From assembly GCF_016124325.1 (NCBI RefSeq), contig NZ_WGNY01000021.1:1-64000 (forward strand): 64,000 bases of DNA, in the 5' to 3' direction. Of the stretch, positions 42,857 to 52,207 are shown one piece after another (the stretch's first letter is position 1; each line of letters opens with the position of its first letter). The stretch comes from Phenylobacterium sp. (lineage in GTDB: Bacteria; Pseudomonadota; Alphaproteobacteria; Caulobacterales; Caulobacteraceae). Both the position numbers and the translations under genes were made by a program. The notes below the pieces were generated by a model. It worked only from the letters and a program-made list of their open reading frames with translations. It searched no databases and had not been told where the DNA came from.

Positions 42857-45211
42857 TCAGGCCGCGGCGCTGTCGGCCTGGGCCGCGTCGCGGCGGCCGG
42901 CCGCCTCGCTGATCTCGGCCAGCAGGGCCCCGGGCGAGATCGGCTTGCCGACAACCCCGTCCATGCCCGACTCCAGATAGGCCTGACGCTGATGGGCCAG
43001 CACATTGGCCGTGAGCGCCACGATCGGCGTGGCTGCGAGCGTCCCGCCCAGCGCGCGGATGCGGCGCGCCGCCTCGACGCCGTCGATGCCCGGCATCTGG
43101 ATATCCATCAGGATCAGGTCGAACTCGCCGCGGGCGGCGGCCTCCACGCCCAGGTAGCCGTCGGCCGCGGTCTCGACCACGGCGCCGAGGTTCTCCAGAA
43201 GCTTGGTGGCGATGAGCCGGTTGGTGGCGTTGTCCTCCACCACCAGCACCCGGACGCCGTCGAGCAGGGCGACCTGCGTCTCGGCGGCCTTGACCTCGGC
43301 GGCGGCGGGTTCGGCCCTCACTTCCAGCCAGAAGGTCGAGCCCTGGCCCTCCTGCGAGGTGAAGCCCACGTCGCCCTGCATCAACTGGGCGAGGCGACGC
43401 GTGATCGCCAGCCCGAGCCCCGAACCGCCGAACTTGCGGGTGGTGGAGGCGTCGGCCTGGTTGAAGCGCTCGAAGAGGCGCGCCTGGGCGGCCTGCGGGA
43501 TGCCGATGCCGGTGTCCTCGACCTCGAAGCGCAGGACGCCGGCGTCGGCCCGGCGGCACCGCACGACCACATGGCCCCTGTCGGTGAACTTCACGGCGTT
43601 GCCGACGAGGTTGAACAGGCCCTGGCGCAGCCGCACCGGATCCGACCGCACCCAGCCCAGGCCGGGATCGGCGTCGACGACCATCTGCAGACCCTTGGCG
43701 CGCGCCTGCGGCTCAAGCAGCCGCACCACGCCCTGGACCAGGGCGGCCGGGTCCAGGGCCTCGTCGGCCAGCTCGAGCCGTCCGGCCTCGATCTTCGAGA
43801 AGTCGATCACATCGTTGAGCAGCTCGGAGAGCATCCGGCCGCAGGAGAGCGCCTCGGCCAGCAATGCGCGGCCGTCCTCCGAGAGCTGCTCGCCGCCCAG
43901 CAGGTGCAACACCCCCATCACGCCGTTCATGGGCGTGCGGATTTCGTGGCTCATGTTGGCGAGGAACGCCGCCTTGGCCTCGGCGGCCACCTCGGCATCG
44001 CGCTGGGCCTGCTTCAACGCCAGCTCCTGGCGCTTCAGCACGTCGCAGTCCTGGATCAGGCCCACGGCCCGCATCCAGCGGCCGCCACGCTTGGTCAGCA
44101 GGTGGTGGTAGACGCGCACCCAGCGCTCGGAGCCGTCCGGCCGCAGGATCCGCGCCTCGAATCCGTCGCCCGACCGCATCTCGCCATGGTGGAGGGCGCG
44201 GAAGGCCGCGCGCACGGCCGGCAGGTCCTCGGGGTGGAAGCGCGGGAAGCGGAGCGTCGCCGCATCCTCGTAGTTCGCGGTCACCTCGCCGGTGATGCGG
44301 ACGTACTCGGGCGAGGCCCAGAAGGTGCGCCGCAGGTGATCGATCTCGTAGACGCCCGACTCCGCCGCCTCGAGGGCCAGGGTCAGGCGCCGCGCGTTGG
44401 CCGCGGCCTCGCGCTGGGCCCGCCGCATGTGCTGCTCGCCCTTGCGGGCGGCGTCGCGGGCCGCGACCAGCTCGGTGATGTCCTCGGAGATGCCCTTCAG
44501 CGCGAAGGCGCCCTCGCCGCGCGGCTCGGTGCGCAAGGTCGCGCGGAACGTCTTGTAGCGGCCCGACGCGGTGCGGACGCGGTGCTCGAACTGGTTGGGC
44601 TCGCCGGTGGTCGCAGCGTGGGTGAAGCGCGCCAGCACCGCCTCCCGCTCGCGCTGCGGCAGCAGGTCGGCGAAATCCTGAGGCGTGCGCACCGAGTCCG
44701 GCTCCAGCCCGACCAGCTCGGTCAGTTCGTCGGACCACTCGACCCGGTCGTCCAGCGGCTCGTAGGTCCACATGCCGATGCCGGCCGAGGCGCCGAGCGT
44801 CTTGCGCGTGCGCCGGGCGTCCTCGACCTGCTCGCGGTAGGCGCGCTCGGCGGTGATGTCGCGCATGTTGCCGATGTGGCAGCCGTCATCCATCACCTGG
44901 CGGCGGGCGGCCACCCAGATCCACTCGCCGTGGCGGTTGCGCAGCCGCACCTCGGCCTCGCTCAGGTCGCCCGGATTGGAGGCGTCGGCCCGCGCGCGGA
45001 TGCCCGGAAGCTCGTCGGGGTGGCAGAAGTCGAACACCGAGCGGCCCACGAGCTCGCGCTCGCTCAGACCGGTGAATTCCGACCAGGCGCGGTTCACCTG
45101 CAGCAACACGCCGTCCGGCGACACGACCTGCATAAGGTCACGGCTGTTGTCGAACAGCCATTTCGCCATCTCGGCCTTGTCGGCGGCGCCGTTCGCGCTC
45201 TTCCGAGCCAT
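42857..45211 (-). CDS. Soluble hybrid histidine kinase with three PAS domains and a receiver
   Basis: 784 residues, no membrane helices. PAS1 (~15-125, NSRDLMQVVSPDGVLLQVNR), PAS2 (~140-250) and PAS3 (~275-395, the MEKHLA-like EIDHLRRTFWASPEYVRITG), each followed by PAC-type strands. HisKA holds LANMSHEIRTPMNGVMGVLH (phosphorylated His), then a HATPase with LVGNAVKFTDRGHVVV and a G2 box GSGLGLAITRRLA. The C-terminal receiver has VLVVEDNATNRLIA and LILMDIQMPGIDGVEA. No Hpt domain, so it must hand its phosphate to a separate Hpt or ChpT-like protein. Convergent with the NarL regulator, 6 bp apart. Confidence 0.93.
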   Translation of the reverse strand: MARKSANGAADKAEMAKWLFDNSRDLMQVVSPDGVLLQVNRAWSEFTGLSERELVGRSVFDFCHPDELPGIRARADASNPGDLSEAEVRLRNRHGEWIWVAARRQVMDDGCHIGNMRDITAERAYREQVEDARRTRKTLGASAGIGMWTYEPLDDRVEWSDELTELVGLEPDSVRTPQDFADLLPQREREAVLARFTHAATTGEPNQFEHRVRTASGRYKTFRATLRTEPRGEGAFALKGISEDITELVAARDAARKGEQHMRRAQREAAANARRLTLALEAAESGVYEIDHLRRTFWASPEYVRITGEVTANYEDAATLRFPRFHPEDLPAVRAAFRALHHGEMRSGDGFEARILRPDGSERWVRVYHHLLTKRGGRWMRAVGLIQDCDVLKRQELALKQAQRDAEVAAEAKAAFLANMSHEIRTPMNGVMGVLHLLGGEQLSEDGRALLAEALSCGRMLSELLNDVIDFSKIEAGRLELADEALDPAALVQGVVRLLEPQARAKGLQMVVDADPGLGWVRSDPVRLRQGLFNLVGNAVKFTDRGHVVVRCRRADAGVLRFEVEDTGIGIPQAAQARLFERFNQADASTTRKFGGSGLGLAITRRLAQLMQGDVGFTSQEGQGSTFWLEVRAEPAAAEVKAAETQVALLDGVRVLVVEDNATNRLIATKLLENLGAVVETAADGYLGVEAAARGEFDLILMDIQMPGIDGVEAARRIRALGGTLAATPIVALTANVLAHQRQAYLESGMDGVVGKPISPGALLAEISEAAGRRDAAQADSAAA

Positions 45212-45339
45212 AGACCTCCCCCAGGGTGCGGCGACGATCTACGGAAACACCCGTAAATTTAACGTTGTGACCGAAAACATTGGTCACTCAAGGTCGCGAT
45301 TTGCCGCAGAGCTTCGCTCTCCGCGGCGCGGTCGCGGCC

Positions 45340-46530
45340 TCAGAAGGCGTTCTCGCCCGTGATCGCCCGGCCGAGGATGAGGGCGTGGACGTCGTGGGCG
45401 CCCTCGTACGTATTGACGGTCTCCAGGTTCGCCGCGTGTCGCATCACGTGGTACTCGCCCGAGATGCCGTTGCCGCCGTGCATGTCGCGGGCGACGCGGG
45501 CGATGTCGAGCGCCTTGCCGCAGTTGTTGCGCTTGAGCATCGAGATGGCCTCGGGCACCCAGGCGCCCTCGTCGATCAGCCGGCCCAGAGCCAGCGCGCC
45601 CTCGAAGCCCAGGGCGATCTCGGTGGACATGTCGGCCAGCTTCTTCTGCACCAGCTGGCGCGAGGCCAGGGTGCGGCCGAACAGCGAGCGGCTGGAGACG
45701 TAGTCTCGCGCGGCGTGCATGCAGAACTCGGCCGCGCCCATGGCGCCCCAGGCGATGCCGTAGCGGGCCTTGTTCAGGCACGAGAACGGGCCACGCAGGC
45801 CGCTGACGTTCGGCAGGATGGCGTCGGACGGCACGAAGACGTCCGACAGCGCGATCTCGCCGGTGACCGAGGCGCGCAGGGAGAGCTTGTTCTGGATCTT
45901 GGGGGTCTCGAACCCCTTGGTCCCGCGCTCCACCAGGAAGCCGTGGATCTTGCCGTCCAGCTTGGCCCAGACCAGCGCCACGTCGCTGATCGGCGAGTTG
46001 GTGATCCACATCTTGGCGCCGTTCAGCACGTAGCCGCCGTCGACCTTCTTGGCCGTGGTGCGCATCGAGGCCGGGTCGGAGCCGCCGTCGGGCTCGGTCA
46101 GGCCGAAGCAGCCCACGATCTTGCCGGCCGCCATGCCGGGCAGCCACTTGCGCCGCTGCTCCTCCGAGCCGAACGCGAAGATCGGATACATCACCAGCGA
46201 GCTCTGCACGCTCATCGCCGAGCGGTAGCCGGAATCGATCGCCTCGACCTCACGGGCGATCAGGCCATAGGCCACGTGGTTCACGCCGGCGCAGCCGTAT
46301 TCCTCGGGCAGCGTCGGGCCCAGGAAGCCCAGCTCGCCCATCTCGGTCATGATCTCGCGGTCGAACCGCTCGTCGGCGAAGGCGCTGACCACGCGCGGCA
46401 GCAGCTTCTCGCGCGCGTACTGGCGCGCGGCGTCCCACACCATCCGCTCCTCCTCCGAGAGGCGGGAGGACATGTCGAGGGGATCGTCCCAGCGGTAGGT
46501 CTTCTGGGGCGCGCCGGTGTCGAGCGGCAT
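45340..46530 (-). CDS. gcdH: Glutaryl-CoA dehydrogenase
   Basis: 396 residues of the acyl-CoA dehydrogenase superfamily. Diagnostic for GcdH are [40 protein letters not shown] and the C-terminal [20 protein letters not shown] then GRAITG; the catalytic Glu is in TYEGAHD. It is a FAD enzyme that converts glutaryl-CoA to crotonyl-CoA and CO2 in lysine, tryptophan and benzoate degradation, passing electrons to ETF. A crotonase-family gene lies upstream on the same strand (46574-47395), which could take the next step on crotonyl-CoA. Confidence 0.93.
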   Translation of the reverse strand: MPLDTGAPQKTYRWDDPLDMSSRLSEEERMVWDAARQYAREKLLPRVVSAFADERFDREIMTEMGELGFLGPTLPEEYGCAGVNHVAYGLIAREVEAIDSGYRSAMSVQSSLVMYPIFAFGSEEQRRKWLPGMAAGKIVGCFGLTEPDGGSDPASMRTTAKKVDGGYVLNGAKMWITNSPISDVALVWAKLDGKIHGFLVERGTKGFETPKIQNKLSLRASVTGEIALSDVFVPSDAILPNVSGLRGPFSCLNKARYGIAWGAMGAAEFCMHAARDYVSSRSLFGRTLASRQLVQKKLADMSTEIALGFEGALALGRLIDEGAWVPEAISMLKRNNCGKALDIARVARDMHGGNGISGEYHVMRHAANLETVNTYEGAHDVHALILGRAITGENAF

Positions 46531-46573
46531 GCGGAGGCTCCTTCGCGATCAGTCGGCGGGGGATACCGGCTTT

Positions 46574-47395
46574 TCAGGTCCCCGTGTAGACGCCCTTGCG
46601 CTTTTCGACGAACGCCAGGCGCGATTCCTTGGCGTCGTTGACGGCGCGCCGCGCGAAGGCGAGGCCCTGGCTCTCGTAGCGCAGCGCCTCGGTCAGCTCG
46701 CAGTCCTGGTTGTGCTGCAGCACGCGCTTGGACATCCGCATGGCCAGCGGCGGCCATTGGGCGATCGTCTCGGCGTAGGCCACGGCCGCGTCGAGCAGTT
46801 CGGCGGCCGGGACGATCCGGTTCAGCAGGCCCAGGCCCAGCGCCTCCTCGGCGCCGACGGCGCGGCTGGTGAAGATCATGTCGGCCGCGGCGGCGTAGCC
46901 CACCACCCGCGGCAGGAACCACGACAGGCCGGAGTCGGGCGACAGGTTCCGCTCGATGAAGACGCTCTTGAAGCGGGCGTGCTCCGAGCCGATCCGCACG
47001 TCGCAGGCCGCCGCCGTCGAGAGCCCCGCGCCCGCCGCCACGCCGTTGATCGCGCCGACCACCGGCTTGTCGAACGTGGCCCACAAGGTGGCCCAGCGGC
47101 CGACCCAGCCCATCTCGTCGATGCGTTCGTTCTGGCCCGTCGCCTCGGCCGGGCGCTCGGCCATCATCGCGGCCCCTGCCAGATCGGCGCCCGAGCAGAA
47201 CCCGCGGCCGGCGCCCGTGAGCACCAGGGCGCGGACCTCATCGTCGGCGCGCGCCTCGGCCAGCGCGGTCTCGACCTCCGCGCGCATGACCGCGCTGAGG
47301 GCGTTGAGCCGGTCGGGCTTGTTGAGGGTCAGCACCGCCACCGGGCCGCGCCGCTCGTAGATGACCGCGTCGAAGACCTGTCCGCCGTCCGCCAT
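46574..47395 (-). CDS. Enoyl-CoA hydratase/isomerase family protein
   Basis: 273 residues. Crotonase core motifs: AVLTLNKPDRLNALSAVMRA, LTGAGRGFCSGADLAGAAMM (first oxyanion loop), VVGAINGVAAGAGLSTAAAC (second oxyanion loop) and the family's SPDSGLSWFLPRVVG. One active-site acid is Asp rather than Glu (PDSGLSW), the form seen in PaaG/isomerase-like members, so isomerase or hydratase activity cannot be separated by eye. It is 43 bp upstream of gcdH and probably co-transcribed, which favours a role in crotonyl-CoA or related acyl-CoA breakdown. Confidence 0.88.
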   Translation of the reverse strand: MADGGQVFDAVIYERRGPVAVLTLNKPDRLNALSAVMRAEVETALAEARADDEVRALVLTGAGRGFCSGADLAGAAMMAERPAEATGQNERIDEMGWVGRWATLWATFDKPVVGAINGVAAGAGLSTAAACDVRIGSEHARFKSVFIERNLSPDSGLSWFLPRVVGYAAAADMIFTSRAVGAEEALGLGLLNRIVPAAELLDAAVAYAETIAQWPPLAMRMSKRVLQHNQDCELTEALRYESQGLAFARRAVNDAKESRLAFVEKRKGVYTGT

Positions 47396-47498
47396 GGCGC
47401 TCCTCCGTTATGTCGTTGGAGGAACACTCGCGCCGAACCGCGTCGAGGGGAAGCCGCCGCCGAATCTATGCCGCCATGACGTCGGCATTGAGGCGCTA

Positions 47499-47515
47499 TT
47501 GATAATGATTTGCAA
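47499..47515 (+). promoter_or_regulatory. Fur-like box upstream of the TonB receptor
   Basis: TTGATAATGATTTGCAA, an AT-rich island in GC-rich DNA matching the GATAATGAT core of Fur sites. It lies 60-77 bp before the preferred GTG start. A longer reading of the receptor gene from TTG 47510 would begin inside this box and is therefore rejected. Confidence 0.65.
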
Positions 47516-47575
47516 AAACGGGCGCCGACGGTTATGCGACTGCGCGTGAGTTTCATTCGCAAAGGGGTTGGCGAC

Positions 47576-49894
47576 GTGCGTACGAGCGGCAGGGGCGGCA
47601 TTCGAAGCATCAAGAGATCGGTCCGGGTTTCGGTCGGCCTAGCCGTCGCGGCCCTTGGCGTGCAGCAGGCCCACGCGGAAGAGGCGGACGCGAGCGGCGC
47701 CACGGCCGTGGACCAGCTGGTCGTCGTCGGCCGGCGCGAGGTGATCCAGTCGCCCAAATTCACCCAGCCGCTGAAGGACACGCCCCAGACCATCCAGGTC
47801 ATCGGCAAGGAGCTGTTCAACCAGCAGGGCGCGGTGACCCTGACCGAGGCGCTGCGCAACAGCCCCGGCGTCGGGACCTTCTTCGCTGGCGAGAACGGCA
47901 GCACCTCGACCGGCGACGCGGTCTACATGCGCGGCTTCGACACCTCGAACAGCATCTTCGTCGACGGCGTCCGCGACGTGGGCGCGATCTCCCGCGACCT
48001 CTTCAACACCGAGCAGGTGGAGATCGAGAAGGGCCCGGCCGGCACCGACAACGGCCGCACGGCGCCCGCCGGCGCCATCAACCTCGTCAGCAAGCAGGCG
48101 CTGCTGGAGAACGCGGTGTCGGGGACAGCCTCGGCCGGCGTCGACGGCCAGAAGCGCGGCACGGTCGACGTGAACCAGGGCTTCTCCAGCCTCTCGGGCG
48201 GCGCCCTGCGCCTCAACGCCGTGTGGCAGGACAGCGACGTCCCGGGCCGCGACCATCTGAAGAACAAGCGCGCCGGCATCGCCTCGTCGCTCGGCCTCGG
48301 CCTGATGACCGACACGCGCGTCTACCTGAACCTGCTCTACGTCGACCAGGACAACATCCCCGACGGCCTCGTACCCACCATCGGCCTGCCGGGCTGGACC
48401 CCGCAGCCGGGCCTGGAGCAGCTGGCCGGGCATCCGGTCGATTCGAAGAACTTCTACGGCACCCGCGACGACCACGACGACGTCACCGCCCAGATGGCGA
48501 CGCTGCGCTTCGAACACGATTTCGCAGGCGGACTGAAGCTGACCAACACCGCGCGGTGGGGCCGGACGAAGCAGGAATACCTCCTGACCTCGTTCATGAC
48601 GACCGGCGGCACGACGGCCGACCCGCAGGCCGGCAATATCAAGTGGACCGACCCCAACGACCTGTCGACCTACACCGTCGCGCGCAGCCTCAACACGGTC
48701 CGCGACCAGAAGAACGACATCCTCACCGACCAGCTCAACCTGCGGGGCGACTTCGTCACCGGCGGCGTCGAGCACAGCGTCAGCGCGGGCGTGGAACTGA
48801 CCCGCGAACGGCAGACGGCCTACGGGGTCACGGTCACGGGGAGCCGGCCGGCGGCCAGCCTCTATGATCCCGACTGGAACGACGCCGGCTCGCTCAGCCT
48901 GTCGCGAAGCGGCGCGGTCGCCAAGGGCAAGACCAACACCGAGGCCGTCTATCTCTTCGACACCGCGAAGTTCCTCGACGACAAGCTGCTGGTGACCGGC
49001 GGCGTCCGGCTCGACCACTACAAGACCACCTATTTCTCGACCGCGGTCTGCGACAACGGCACGGGCCGCAGAGCCGTGCCCTGCGGCGCCCAGCCGGTGG
49101 GCTCGATCGTCACCACCAACGACCTCAGTTCCAAGGACACTCTGTTCAACTGGAAGCTCGGCGCGGTCTACAAGCCGGTCGAGGCGCTGAGCCTCTATGT
49201 GAACTATGCGCTGTCGCAGCAGCCGCCCGGCGGCTCGAACTTCTCGCTGAGCTCCTCGGCCACCAGCCTCGACAACCCGCGGCTCGACCCGCAGAAGGCC
49301 AAGACCATCGAGGCCGGCGCCAAGTGGAGCGTGCTGGACGACAAGCTGCTGGTGAACCTCGCGCTGTTCCGCACCAACGTGACCAACGAGATCAACAACC
49401 AGATCCTCGACGACGCCGGCAACCCGACCCAGACGGGCGAGAAGCGGGTGAAGGGGATCGAGGTCTCGGCCGTCGGCCGGATCACCGAGCAATGGTCGAT
49501 CTCCGCCGGCTACAGCCATCTCGACACCAGCGTCGTGGAGGGCCCGTCCGTGGCCAGCGACGGGAGCTCGAACCTCACCTACACGCCCGGCGACGCCTTC
49601 ACCGTCTGGACGACCTACACCCTGCCCTTCGGCCTCACCGTCGGCGGCGGCGTGCGCCACACCGGCGGCCTGCATCGCGGCACGGACGGCGCGGTGGGCA
49701 CGCCCACCTTCACCAAGTCGTGGACCGTCGTGGATGCGGTCGTCTCCTACCCGGTGACCGACCACGTCATGCTGCGGGTCAACGCCTACAACCTGTTCGA
49801 CAAGGACTACGTCGCGTCGATCAACAAGAGCGGCTACCGCTACACGCCCGGCACGCCGCGGACGTTCCTGTTCAGCGTCGACTACAGCTTCTAG
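47576..49894 (+). CDS. TonB-dependent catecholate siderophore receptor (Fiu-like)
   Basis: About 772 residues. Signal peptide with a long basic start ([20 protein letters not shown], cleaved near AHA). Plug domain ~residues 45-185: [37 protein letters not shown] and [20 protein letters not shown], the pattern of Fiu/CirA-type ferric-catecholate receptors. A 22-strand barrel follows and ends in the required aromatic residue (FLFSVDYSF). GTG 47576 is preferred (AAAGGGG ~9 bases upstream); ATG 47534 is possible. A Fur-like box upstream and piuC downstream place it in the iron-starvation response. Confidence 0.92.
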   Translation: MRTSGRGGIRSIKRSVRVSVGLAVAALGVQQAHAEEADASGATAVDQLVVVGRREVIQSPKFTQPLKDTPQTIQVIGKELFNQQGAVTLTEALRNSPGVGTFFAGENGSTSTGDAVYMRGFDTSNSIFVDGVRDVGAISRDLFNTEQVEIEKGPAGTDNGRTAPAGAINLVSKQALLENAVSGTASAGVDGQKRGTVDVNQGFSSLSGGALRLNAVWQDSDVPGRDHLKNKRAGIASSLGLGLMTDTRVYLNLLYVDQDNIPDGLVPTIGLPGWTPQPGLEQLAGHPVDSKNFYGTRDDHDDVTAQMATLRFEHDFAGGLKLTNTARWGRTKQEYLLTSFMTTGGTTADPQAGNIKWTDPNDLSTYTVARSLNTVRDQKNDILTDQLNLRGDFVTGGVEHSVSAGVELTRERQTAYGVTVTGSRPAASLYDPDWNDAGSLSLSRSGAVAKGKTNTEAVYLFDTAKFLDDKLLVTGGVRLDHYKTTYFSTAVCDNGTGRRAVPCGAQPVGSIVTTNDLSSKDTLFNWKLGAVYKPVEALSLYVNYALSQQPPGGSNFSLSSSATSLDNPRLDPQKAKTIEAGAKWSVLDDKLLVNLALFRTNVTNEINNQILDDAGNPTQTGEKRVKGIEVSAVGRITEQWSISAGYSHLDTSVVEGPSVASDGSSNLTYTPGDAFTVWTTYTLPFGLTVGGGVRHTGGLHRGTDGAVGTPTFTKSWTVVDAVVSYPVTDHVMLRVNAYNLFDKDYVASINKSGYRYTPGTPRTFLFSVDYSF

Positions 49895-49909
49895 ACCTAC
49901 GCATACAGG

Positions 49910-49938
49910 CCGCGGCGGGTGGTGACGGCCCGCCGCGG
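49910..49938 (+). other. Hairpin between TonB receptor and piuC
   Basis: Perfect 10-bp stem CCGCGGCGGG / CCCGCCGCGG with a 9-nt loop and no T-run. It ends 21 bases before the piuC ATG. It may stabilise the receptor mRNA or lower piuC expression by partial termination. Confidence 0.6.
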
Positions 49939-49959
49939 AGCAACCGAGCGGAAGCCATC

Positions 49960-50637
49960 ATGCTGGTGCACATCCCGCAGATCCTCGACGCCCAGGAGGT
50001 CGCCGAGTTCCGGCGCCGGCTGGACGCGGCCGACTGGACCGATGGCCGCGAAACCGTCGGGCCGCAGGGCGCGCAGGTGAAGCGCAACGAACAACTCCCC
50101 GACGCCTCGCCGCTGAAGGCCGAACTGGGCGCGGCGGTGCTCGCCGCGCTGGACCGCAGCCCGCTGTTCTTCGCCGCGGCCCTGCCGTTGAAGATCCTGC
50201 CCCCGCGCTTCAACCGCTATGCCGGCGGCGGCCACTACGGCTTCCACGTCGACGGCGCGGTGATGCGGATGGGCGACGGGCGGCAGCTGCGCTCGGACGT
50301 CTCCTGCACCCTGTTCCTCAACGACCCCGACGACTACGAGGGCGGCGAGCTGATCATCAGCGACACCTACGGCGAGCACGAGGTGACGCTGCCGGCCGGC
50401 GACGCGATCGTCTATCCGTCGAGCAGCCTGCACCAGGTGCGGCCGGTGACCCGGGGCGCGCGCCTGGCCTCGTTCTTCTGGATTCAGAGCCTAGTCCGCG
50501 ACGACGGCCAACGGCGGATGCTGTTCGAGCTGGACGCCACGATCCAGCGGCTGAAGGCGGGCGGAGCCGACGAGGAGTCCGTCCTCCAGCTCACCGGCAT
50601 GTACCACAACCTGCTGCGCGGTTGGGCCGAGACCTGA
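49960..50637 (+). CDS. piuC: PKHD-type Fe(II)/2-oxoglutarate hydroxylase (PiuC/YbiX)
   Basis: 225 residues. Double-stranded beta-helix dioxygenase with the iron triad H96-x-D98 ([13 protein letters not shown]) and H158 ([10 protein letters not shown]), and Arg in [10 protein letters not shown] for 2-oxoglutarate. N-terminal [20 protein letters not shown] and the C-terminal [18 protein letters not shown] are typical of PiuC. These genes accompany Fiu/PiuA-type siderophore receptors across proteobacteria, though their substrate is unknown. It follows the receptor by 65 bp on the same strand and should share its Fur-controlled promoter. Confidence 0.93.
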   Translation: MLVHIPQILDAQEVAEFRRRLDAADWTDGRETVGPQGAQVKRNEQLPDASPLKAELGAAVLAALDRSPLFFAAALPLKILPPRFNRYAGGGHYGFHVDGAVMRMGDGRQLRSDVSCTLFLNDPDDYEGGELIISDTYGEHEVTLPAGDAIVYPSSSLHQVRPVTRGARLASFFWIQSLVRDDGQRRMLFELDATIQRLKAGGADEESVLQLTGMYHNLLRGWAET

Positions 50638-50646
50638 GCCGCCGCG

Positions 50647-51774
50647 TCAGGCCTCCGCGAGCCTGCGCCGCCGCTCGCGCCGACGCAGCCACATCACCAC
50701 GCCGGTGATCCCGAGGAGCGCGGGCGCGAGCCCGGCGACGAAGATCACCGTCTGCCAGACGATCCCCAGGCCGCCGCCGTCGTGCACCTGGCGCATCAGC
50801 CGCGAAACGGGATCCGGGCCGCCCTCGCGCCGGGGCTCGGCGCCGGGGCGCGGGAGCCTCACGTCGCCGGTCGCATCGGCGACCTGGATCGTCGCGGGCC
50901 GCTCGGCGCCCGGCGTCCTCAGGCCGACCCGCCAGGACGGATCGCGGCCGCGCGTCGGGGCGTTGATCTCGGCCAACTCGCCCGGGGCGGCGGCCAGGGC
51001 CGCGGCGGCGGCGTCGCCGAAGCTCATGCGCGGCTGCGCAAGCGGCGGGGCGAAGCGCCCGCCGGGGCCGCCGGCGCGCGGCGGCGGGGACGGGATTCCG
51101 AACAGGGCGCGGCTGGTCTGCGGGAACGAGATGTAGACGCCGGTCAGCGACAGCACCGCCAGCGGGATGCAGATCCAGAACCCCACCATGTGGTGCAGGT
51201 TGAACATCGTGGTGTCGCCGCGCGTCCAGCGCAGGCCCTTCACGAAGCCGCCCCGCCGCGGCCACCAGAGCCACAGCCCCGTGGCGCACGAGACGAACAT
51301 CGCCCAGCCCAGCCAGCCCACCACCTTGCGACCCACCTCCGGAATCATGAGCGTGCCGTGGACCCGGTGCATGATCATCATGAAGCCCTTGGCCGTCTCG
51401 GCCGTGTCGAGCACGCGGGCGGTCGGCGGATCGATCCAGGCGTTGATCGTCTGGGGCCGGCCACCGCCTCCGGAGCCCGCCATCCGCCCCACCGCCACGA
51501 CCGGGTCGCCCGGCTCCTGCGGCATCCGGATCTGGGTGAGCTGGGCGCGGCCGGCGAAGGCCGCCTGGGCCGCGCGCACATAGTCGTCGAGCGGACGTGA
51601 AGCCGTCGGCCCGCTTGTTGCGTACCTCTGGGCATGGAGGGCGCGATCGATCGGATCGTGCCAGACGAGGACAGAGCCGGTGACGCCCAGCGGAGCCAGT
51701 ACGATCAGAAGGCCGGCGCCGATCCAGAGATGGACGTCCAGCCAGAGGCTGCGGAGCCTTGCGAGCACGGTCAT
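50647..51774 (-). CDS. PepSY-associated membrane protein (iron-uptake type)
   Basis: 375 residues with four membrane helices: LDVHLWIGAGLLIVLAPLGV near the start, GWLGWAMFVSCATGLWLWWP, HHMVGFWICIPLAVLSLTGV and a C-terminal one (FVAGLAPALLGITGVVMWL) before a basic tail RRRERRRR. PepSY-like periplasmic regions occupy residues ~50-145 and ~240-330. Conserved His in LWIGAGL-preceding H and FNLHHMVGF could bind haem; related proteins are ferric-siderophore reductases or receptor partners. ATG 51774 is used. Its divergent start region carries a Fur-like box (51823-51837). Confidence 0.85.
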   Translation of the reverse strand: MTVLARLRSLWLDVHLWIGAGLLIVLAPLGVTGSVLVWHDPIDRALHAQRYATSGPTASRPLDDYVRAAQAAFAGRAQLTQIRMPQEPGDPVVAVGRMAGSGGGGRPQTINAWIDPPTARVLDTAETAKGFMMIMHRVHGTLMIPEVGRKVVGWLGWAMFVSCATGLWLWWPRRGGFVKGLRWTRGDTTMFNLHHMVGFWICIPLAVLSLTGVYISFPQTSRALFGIPSPPPRAGGPGGRFAPPLAQPRMSFGDAAAAALAAAPGELAEINAPTRGRDPSWRVGLRTPGAERPATIQVADATGDVRLPRPGAEPRREGGPDPVSRLMRQVHDGGGLGIVWQTVIFVAGLAPALLGITGVVMWLRRRERRRRLAEA

Positions 51775-51822
51775 GGGCGGCGGTCTCTCCCGATTGGGCC
51801 ACAAGGCCGCCGATCGTGCTAA

Positions 51823-51837
51823 TGCGAGTAATTCTCA
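51823..51837. promoter_or_regulatory. Fur-like box between divergent genes
   Basis: TGCGAGTAATTCTCA, an imperfect palindrome (GAG-TAATT-CTC core) similar to the TGAGAATTATTCTCA type of Fur site. It lies 49 bp upstream of the PepSY gene and 56 bp upstream of the small membrane protein. Confidence 0.55.
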
Positions 51838-51892
51838 AACGCAAGAGGCCCTGCGCACGCAACCGCTTCGCCGCGCCGGGGTTGTCTCTTCG

Positions 51893-52102
51893 ATGCTTAC
51901 GACGACAGCGGACGCCGACGATTTCCTGGGCGTGTTGCGGCCCTTCCTGCTCCTGGCCTGCATCGGCTTCGCCGCGGGCTTCCTGGGCTATTGGGCGCTG
52001 GCGCAGATGACGCCCGCCGGCGTGCAGCGGCTCGAACCGGCTCAGCCGGCCGTCCTCACCGGACCAATGGCCGACCCGGACAATCCTCCACGGCTGATCT
52101 GA
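51893..52102 (+). CDS. Small single-helix membrane protein
   Basis: 69 residues: MLTTTADADDFLGVLRPFLL then LLACIGFAAGFLGYWALAQM as a membrane helix (about 15-38), and a Pro/Ala-rich periplasmic or cytoplasmic tail. No family was recognised. It is divergent from the PepSY gene and shares a Fur-like box, so it may be iron-regulated and belong to the same uptake unit. Its stop codon is the first base triplet of the large inverted repeat at 52100-52200. The frame is open further upstream but without a good start. Confidence 0.6.
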   Translation: MLTTTADADDFLGVLRPFLLLACIGFAAGFLGYWALAQMTPAGVQRLEPAQPAVLTGPMADPDNPPRLI

Positions 52103-52200
52103 GCCTCGGCGAACGTCGAAGGCGCGGGAGCGGGCTCCGCCAAACGCGGTCGGCCGGGCCCTTTCCCATCTCCCGCGCCTTCAGCCCTCGCCGAGGCTCA
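52100..52200. repeat. 101-bp inverted repeat with two 13-bp stems
   Basis: TGAGCCTCGGCGA (52100-52112) pairs with TCGCCGAGGCTCA (52188-52200), and GAAGGCGCGGGAG (52118-52130) pairs with CTCCCGCGCCTTC (52170-52182). A 5-nt internal loop separates them on both sides. Both stems are perfect. It lies between convergent genes and may act as a bidirectional terminator or be a small mobile repeat. Confidence 0.75.
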
Positions 52201-52207
52201 GGACCCG

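Noticed and set aside
47510..47575. Upstream start for the TonB receptor
   Set aside because: TTG 47510 lies within the Fur-like box and so within the promoter. GTG 47576 with AAAGGGG upstream is better.
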